Both the position numbers and the translations under genes were made by a program. Under the pieces are notes generated by a model, which saw only the letters and a list, made by a program, of their open reading frames with translations, did not search any database and was not told the origin of the DNA. Shown here one piece after another: positions 61,046 through 64,000 of a stretch of 64,000 bases of DNA (positions are counted from its first letter, which is position 1; each line of letters begins with the position of its first letter). Where the stretch lies: assembly GCF_030142155.1 (NCBI RefSeq), contig NZ_CP126247.1:1860001-1924000 (forward strand), written 5' to 3'. The DNA is from Arthrobacter sp. zg-Y820. GTDB lineage: Bacteria > Actinomycetota > Actinomycetes > Actinomycetales > Micrococcaceae.

Positions 61046-62103
61046 CCGAACCAAAGCTGCTGAGCCCGGATGCCAGCACAAGCGGGTCAGCCGGGAGCCT
61101 GCTCGAGGTCGAGGGACTCTCGATCGAGGTTACGGGCACCCAAAGTGGAAAAATGCGCATTGTCGATGACGTCAGCTTTTCAGTGGCGCGGGGGTCCAGC
61201 GTCGCACTAGTTGGGGAATCCGGTTCCGGAAAGACGGTTACCGCGCTCTCAATCATGGGGCTCAGCGGGGCAACGGGGACAGGGGTCGTCGGAGGCTCCA
61301 TTCGGTTCGACGGGATCGATATCGTGACAGCTTCGGAGCGAACGAAACGCTCCATCAGAGGTGCACGTATTGGAATGATCTTCCAGCAGCCGACCCGCAG
61401 CCTTAACCCTGCGTACTCAGTCGGTGACCAAATCGCGGAATCAGCACGTCGGCATCTTGGGCTCACCCGCAAAGAAGCCTGGAACAGGGCCGTCCAGATG
61501 CTTGATCGTGTGGGGATCGCCAACGCGGCGGCTCGGGCGAGGGAGTATCCCCACGCGTTCAGCGGCGGAATGTGTCAGCGGGTGATGATCGCGATGGCCA
61601 TGGTCTGCGAGCCCGAACTACTCATTGCCGATGAGCCGACTACCGCACTGGACGTGACCGTGCAGAGGAAAATCCTGGATCTCATCACGGAGATCCAGCT
61701 GGAAACCGGGGTCTCAGTGCTGTTTGTGTCCCATGACCTGGCCGTCGTGGCAGAATTCTGCCAGCGCGTGGTGGTTATGTACGCCGGAAACGTTGTGGAA
61801 GATGGTCCTGTCGACGACGTCTTTTTCGAACCGGCGCACCCTTACACGTCCGGACTGTTGGGGGCGATCCCTCGCCCGGAAGTCGACACGGGTGGGCGCA
61901 TGCTGTCGATACCCGGTCAGCTGCCCGCAGTCGGCACCGTCTTCCCGGGATGCAGGTTCGCACCGCGCTGCGATTTCGCCGTCGAGGATCTCTGCACGCG
62001 CGCGGTGCCGCCGATGCTGCACGTCGGGGCGGCACACGAGGCCAAGCATGCAGCGAAATGCGCGCGGGTCTCTGAGCTCACACTCGCGGGGGTCATCTCG
62101 TGA
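61042..62103 (+). CDS. ABC transporter ATP-binding protein, DppD/OppD type
   Basis: A 353-residue ATPase with Walker A GESGSGKT, signature FSGGMCQRVMIAMAM, Walker B and DEPTTALDV. The C-terminal oligopeptide-transporter extension carries the cysteine-containing PGCRFAPRCDFAVEDLC motif associated with a 4Fe-4S cluster in DppD-type proteins. Overlaps its neighbours by 4 bp. Confidence 0.93.
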   Translation: MTEPKLLSPDASTSGSAGSLLEVEGLSIEVTGTQSGKMRIVDDVSFSVARGSSVALVGESGSGKTVTALSIMGLSGATGTGVVGGSIRFDGIDIVTASERTKRSIRGARIGMIFQQPTRSLNPAYSVGDQIAESARRHLGLTRKEAWNRAVQMLDRVGIANAAARAREYPHAFSGGMCQRVMIAMAMVCEPELLIADEPTTALDVTVQRKILDLITEIQLETGVSVLFVSHDLAVVAEFCQRVVVMYAGNVVEDGPVDDVFFEPAHPYTSGLLGAIPRPEVDTGGRMLSIPGQLPAVGTVFPGCRFAPRCDFAVEDLCTRAVPPMLHVGAAHEAKHAAKCARVSELTLAGVIS

Positions 62104-62906
62104 ACCTGCTTGAGGTTCAGCATCTTTCGAAAACCTTCGCCAGACGCGGCGCACTGATGAGGCAACAGGTCCCACCCGCCCCTGCTGTCGACGACGTTAG
62201 CTTTACGATCCGCGAAGGCGAGTGCCTCGGGGTGGTTGGAGAGTCCGGAGCCGGCAAGTCTACGCTCGGACGTTTGGTGCTTCGCCTTATCGAACCGGAC
62301 AAGGGCGCGGTTCTCCTTGCGGGCACGGACGTGCGATCCCTGAAGCGGCGTGAGCTGCGCGCCTCGCGCGAGCATATGCAGATGGTCTTCCAGGATCCGT
62401 ACAGCTCGCTTGACCCTCGAATGACGATTCGTGCATGTGTCGCCGAGCCGCTCAGAGCGCACACTCAAATGCCGCGGATGGAACGCGACCGGCGAGCAGC
62501 CGAGCTCATTGAAACGGTGGGTCTGAGTTCCCGTTATCTCGAGCGCTACCCTGCCGAATTATCCGGAGGGCAGCTCCAACGCGTCTCCATCGCCCGAGCC
62601 ATCGCTTTGAAGCCCAAGCTCATCGTCTGCGACGAGCCGGTGACCGCACTCGATGTGTCAGTTCGAGCCCAGATCATAAACCTGTTGCAGGATCTCCGTG
62701 CCGAGTTCAACCTGACCTACCTCTTTGTGAGCCATGATCTGGCACTCGTGGAGATTATCGCTGATCGGGTGCTGGTCATGCGCCATGGCCGCGTGGTCGA
62801 GACGGCGACTGCAGCTTCACTCTTCGCAGATCCCCAGGATCCATATACCCGTGAGCTCTTAAATGCCACGCCCAATCCCGTCCCGCCTCGTCGAGGACGG
62901 AAATAA
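62100..62906 (+). CDS. ABC transporter ATP-binding protein, DppF/OppF type
   Basis: A 268-residue ATPase with Walker A GESGAGKS, signature LSGGQLQRVSIARAI and Walker B before DEPVTALDV. GTG start overlapping the DppD stop by 4 bp. It ends shortly after the ABC core (SLFADPQDPYTRELLNATP), lacking a long C-terminal extension. Separate D and F subunits contrast with the fused ATPase of the first operon. Confidence 0.92.
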   Translation: MNLLEVQHLSKTFARRGALMRQQVPPAPAVDDVSFTIREGECLGVVGESGAGKSTLGRLVLRLIEPDKGAVLLAGTDVRSLKRRELRASREHMQMVFQDPYSSLDPRMTIRACVAEPLRAHTQMPRMERDRRAAELIETVGLSSRYLERYPAELSGGQLQRVSIARAIALKPKLIVCDEPVTALDVSVRAQIINLLQDLRAEFNLTYLFVSHDLALVEIIADRVLVMRHGRVVETATAASLFADPQDPYTRELLNATPNPVPPRRGRK

Positions 62907-62917
62907 GCCCACTCAGT

Positions 62918-62941
62918 GCGGGGAGGTGCTCACCTCCCCGC
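62918..62941 (+). terminator. hairpin between dppF-like and binding-protein genes
   Basis: An 11-bp GC stem (GCGGGGAGGTG/CACCTCCCCGC) with a 2-base centre lies in the 77-bp gap. It may attenuate read-through or stabilise the upstream message so that the binding protein is expressed at a different level. No T-tract. Confidence 0.55.
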
Positions 62942-62983
62942 AATGCCAGCCGCAGTCGGGGCTGGACCGACGAAAGGACAGAG

Positions 62984-64000
62984 ATGTCACCTCAACGCAG
63001 ACGCGGCATTCACGCTCTCGCCCCAACCATGGTTATAACCCTGGCACTCGCCGGCTGTGCCGGCGACGCCGCAGATCCAGCAGAGACGAATGTCGGAGCT
63101 GAGGCTGATTCCTCAGCTGTCCTCCGGGTCGTCACGCCGATGCCCTCACGGTCGCTGGACCCCATCATGCAGACAAGCGCGGGGGAACAGTCGTTCACGA
63201 GTCTTCTCTATGACCGCCTCATCGTTGTCGACACCAACGATATGCTCCTGCCTGGGCTGGCAACTGAGTGGACTTTCGCCGAAGACGGCAGCTATCTTGA
63301 GCTCAAGTTGCGAGAGGATGTAACTTTCCACGACGGCACCCCCATGAATTCTGATGCTGTCAAGATCAACTTAGATCGGGGGAGGGAAACACCGGAGAGC
63401 GCTGTTCGGCAGTATCTGACGGACATTACGTCCGTCGATGTAGTGGATAACTACACCGTGCGTCTTAATCTCGCCCAGGGCCGCGGAGCGGGCCTTCCCG
63501 GTGTCCTAACCACCAACGTCGGCATGATGGTCAGCCCGAAGGCGCTAGCCGAATCGCCTGAAAAAATCGCGACGGGCGGCGTGGATGCAGGCTCGGGACC
63601 CTACACCGTCGACAGCTTTGTGGCGAATGAGAAATCTGTGTTTACAGCTGCCGAGAACTATTGGGATGACTCCATCGGACAACTTTCCGGCATCCAGATC
63701 GAGAACGTGCCCGACGCAATCACCCGGTTGAACGCGGTGCGAACAGGCGCAGCAGACTTCGCCTCCGTCAGCTCCCCGACCGACATCCTCCAAGCGGAGC
63801 AACTCGCCAAGACCAACGCCATCCAGACGACTGACGTTCAGTTCCGTGCCTCGCTGGGCCTGATGATCAACTCATCAAAGGGCGACATGTCTCAGCTGGA
63901 AGCACGTCAAGCCGTTGCTTACGCCATCGATCCGGCAAGCATCAATGGACTCTTCAGTGACCGTTGCACGCCGCGGGAACAGATATACCCGGAGTCGGAG
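62984..64000 (+). CDS. ABC transporter substrate-binding lipoprotein (SBP_bac_5), cut by window end
   Basis: The first 339 codons are in the window. A basic start and hydrophobic stretch end in the lipobox LAGC with Cys25. Family SBP_bac_5 is shown by SLLYDRLIVVDTNDMLLPGL, ATEW, LKLREDVTFHDGTPMNSD and ARQAVAYAIDPASI. GAAAGGA lies upstream of the ATG. Last gene of the operon, separated by a hairpin. Ligand unknown; the second such transporter in the window. Confidence 0.92.
   Translation, partial: MSPQRRRGIHALAPTMVITLALAGCAGDAADPAETNVGAEADSSAVLRVVTPMPSRSLDPIMQTSAGEQSFTSLLYDRLIVVDTNDMLLPGLATEWTFAEDGSYLELKLREDVTFHDGTPMNSDAVKINLDRGRETPESAVRQYLTDITSVDVVDNYTVRLNLAQGRGAGLPGVLTTNVGMMVSPKALAESPEKIATGGVDAGSGPYTVDSFVANEKSVFTAAENYWDDSIGQLSGIQIENVPDAITRLNAVRTGAADFASVSSPTDILQAEQLAKTNAIQTTDVQFRASLGLMINSSKGDMSQLEARQAVAYAIDPASINGLFSDRCTPREQIYPESE

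Overview
The window is chromosomal DNA from a high-GC actinomycete. A mycofactocin locus, an Lsr2 nucleoid protein, many GTG and TTG starts, 1-4 bp stop/start overlaps and both SAM-I and SAM-IV type riboswitches point to Actinomycetota. The overall style suggests a soil Micrococcaceae (Arthrobacter-like); that genus-level placement is inference. No rRNA, tRNA, CRISPR array, integrase or transposase was found.

Left arm (1-12.2 kb): a mycofactocin block (mftR divergent from mftABC, followed by three tandem mycofactocin-type SDR dehydrogenases, the last cut by the window edge); a frameshifted ClC-family channel gene; lsr2; a SAM-I riboswitch with a MetE-like gene; a glutaryl-CoA-dehydrogenase-like gene that shares a 14-bp operator with a TetR gene 2.6 kb away; a decayed nucleotidyltransferase; and an SMP-30 family lactonase.

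Centre (12.4-27.5 kb): an ABC-F ATPase, a KtrB/KtrA-type K+ uptake pair, then a SAM-IV type riboswitch and a seven-gene operon. The operon encodes a complete oligopeptide-type ABC importer, a DszC/SfnB-like flavin monooxygenase, an aldo/keto reductase and a DszA/NtaA-like FMN monooxygenase. It reads as an imported-organosulfur scavenging pathway controlled by SAM. A convergent second FMN monooxygenase with its own MerR regulator follows.

Acyl-CoA region (27.7-43 kb): remnants of a polyphosphate polymerase/DUF4956/CotH cluster, then a seven-gene operon (two acyl-CoA dehydrogenases, thiolase-like Ltp, MaoC, DUF35, MaoC, acyl-CoA ligase) resembling the mycobacterial igr steroid side-chain operon but with the ChsH2 MaoC and DUF35 domains split. 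A divergent IclR regulator, a thioesterase and a choloylglycine (bile-salt) hydrolase family enzyme lie next to it. An ACT protein, aldo/keto reductase, enoyl-CoA hydratase and metallo-hydrolase follow.

Accessory region (43-59 kb): short genes, orphans and many broken genes (Pycsar-type effector, DinB, PH-like protein, GNAT, sortase, thioesterase), a SEFIR/TIR-like protein, and a diverged 129-bp repeat pair. This is a decaying plastic zone.

Right end (59-64 kb): a second oligopeptide-type ABC transporter operon (permease, permease, ATPase, ATPase, hairpin, lipoprotein), with the binding protein cut by the window end.
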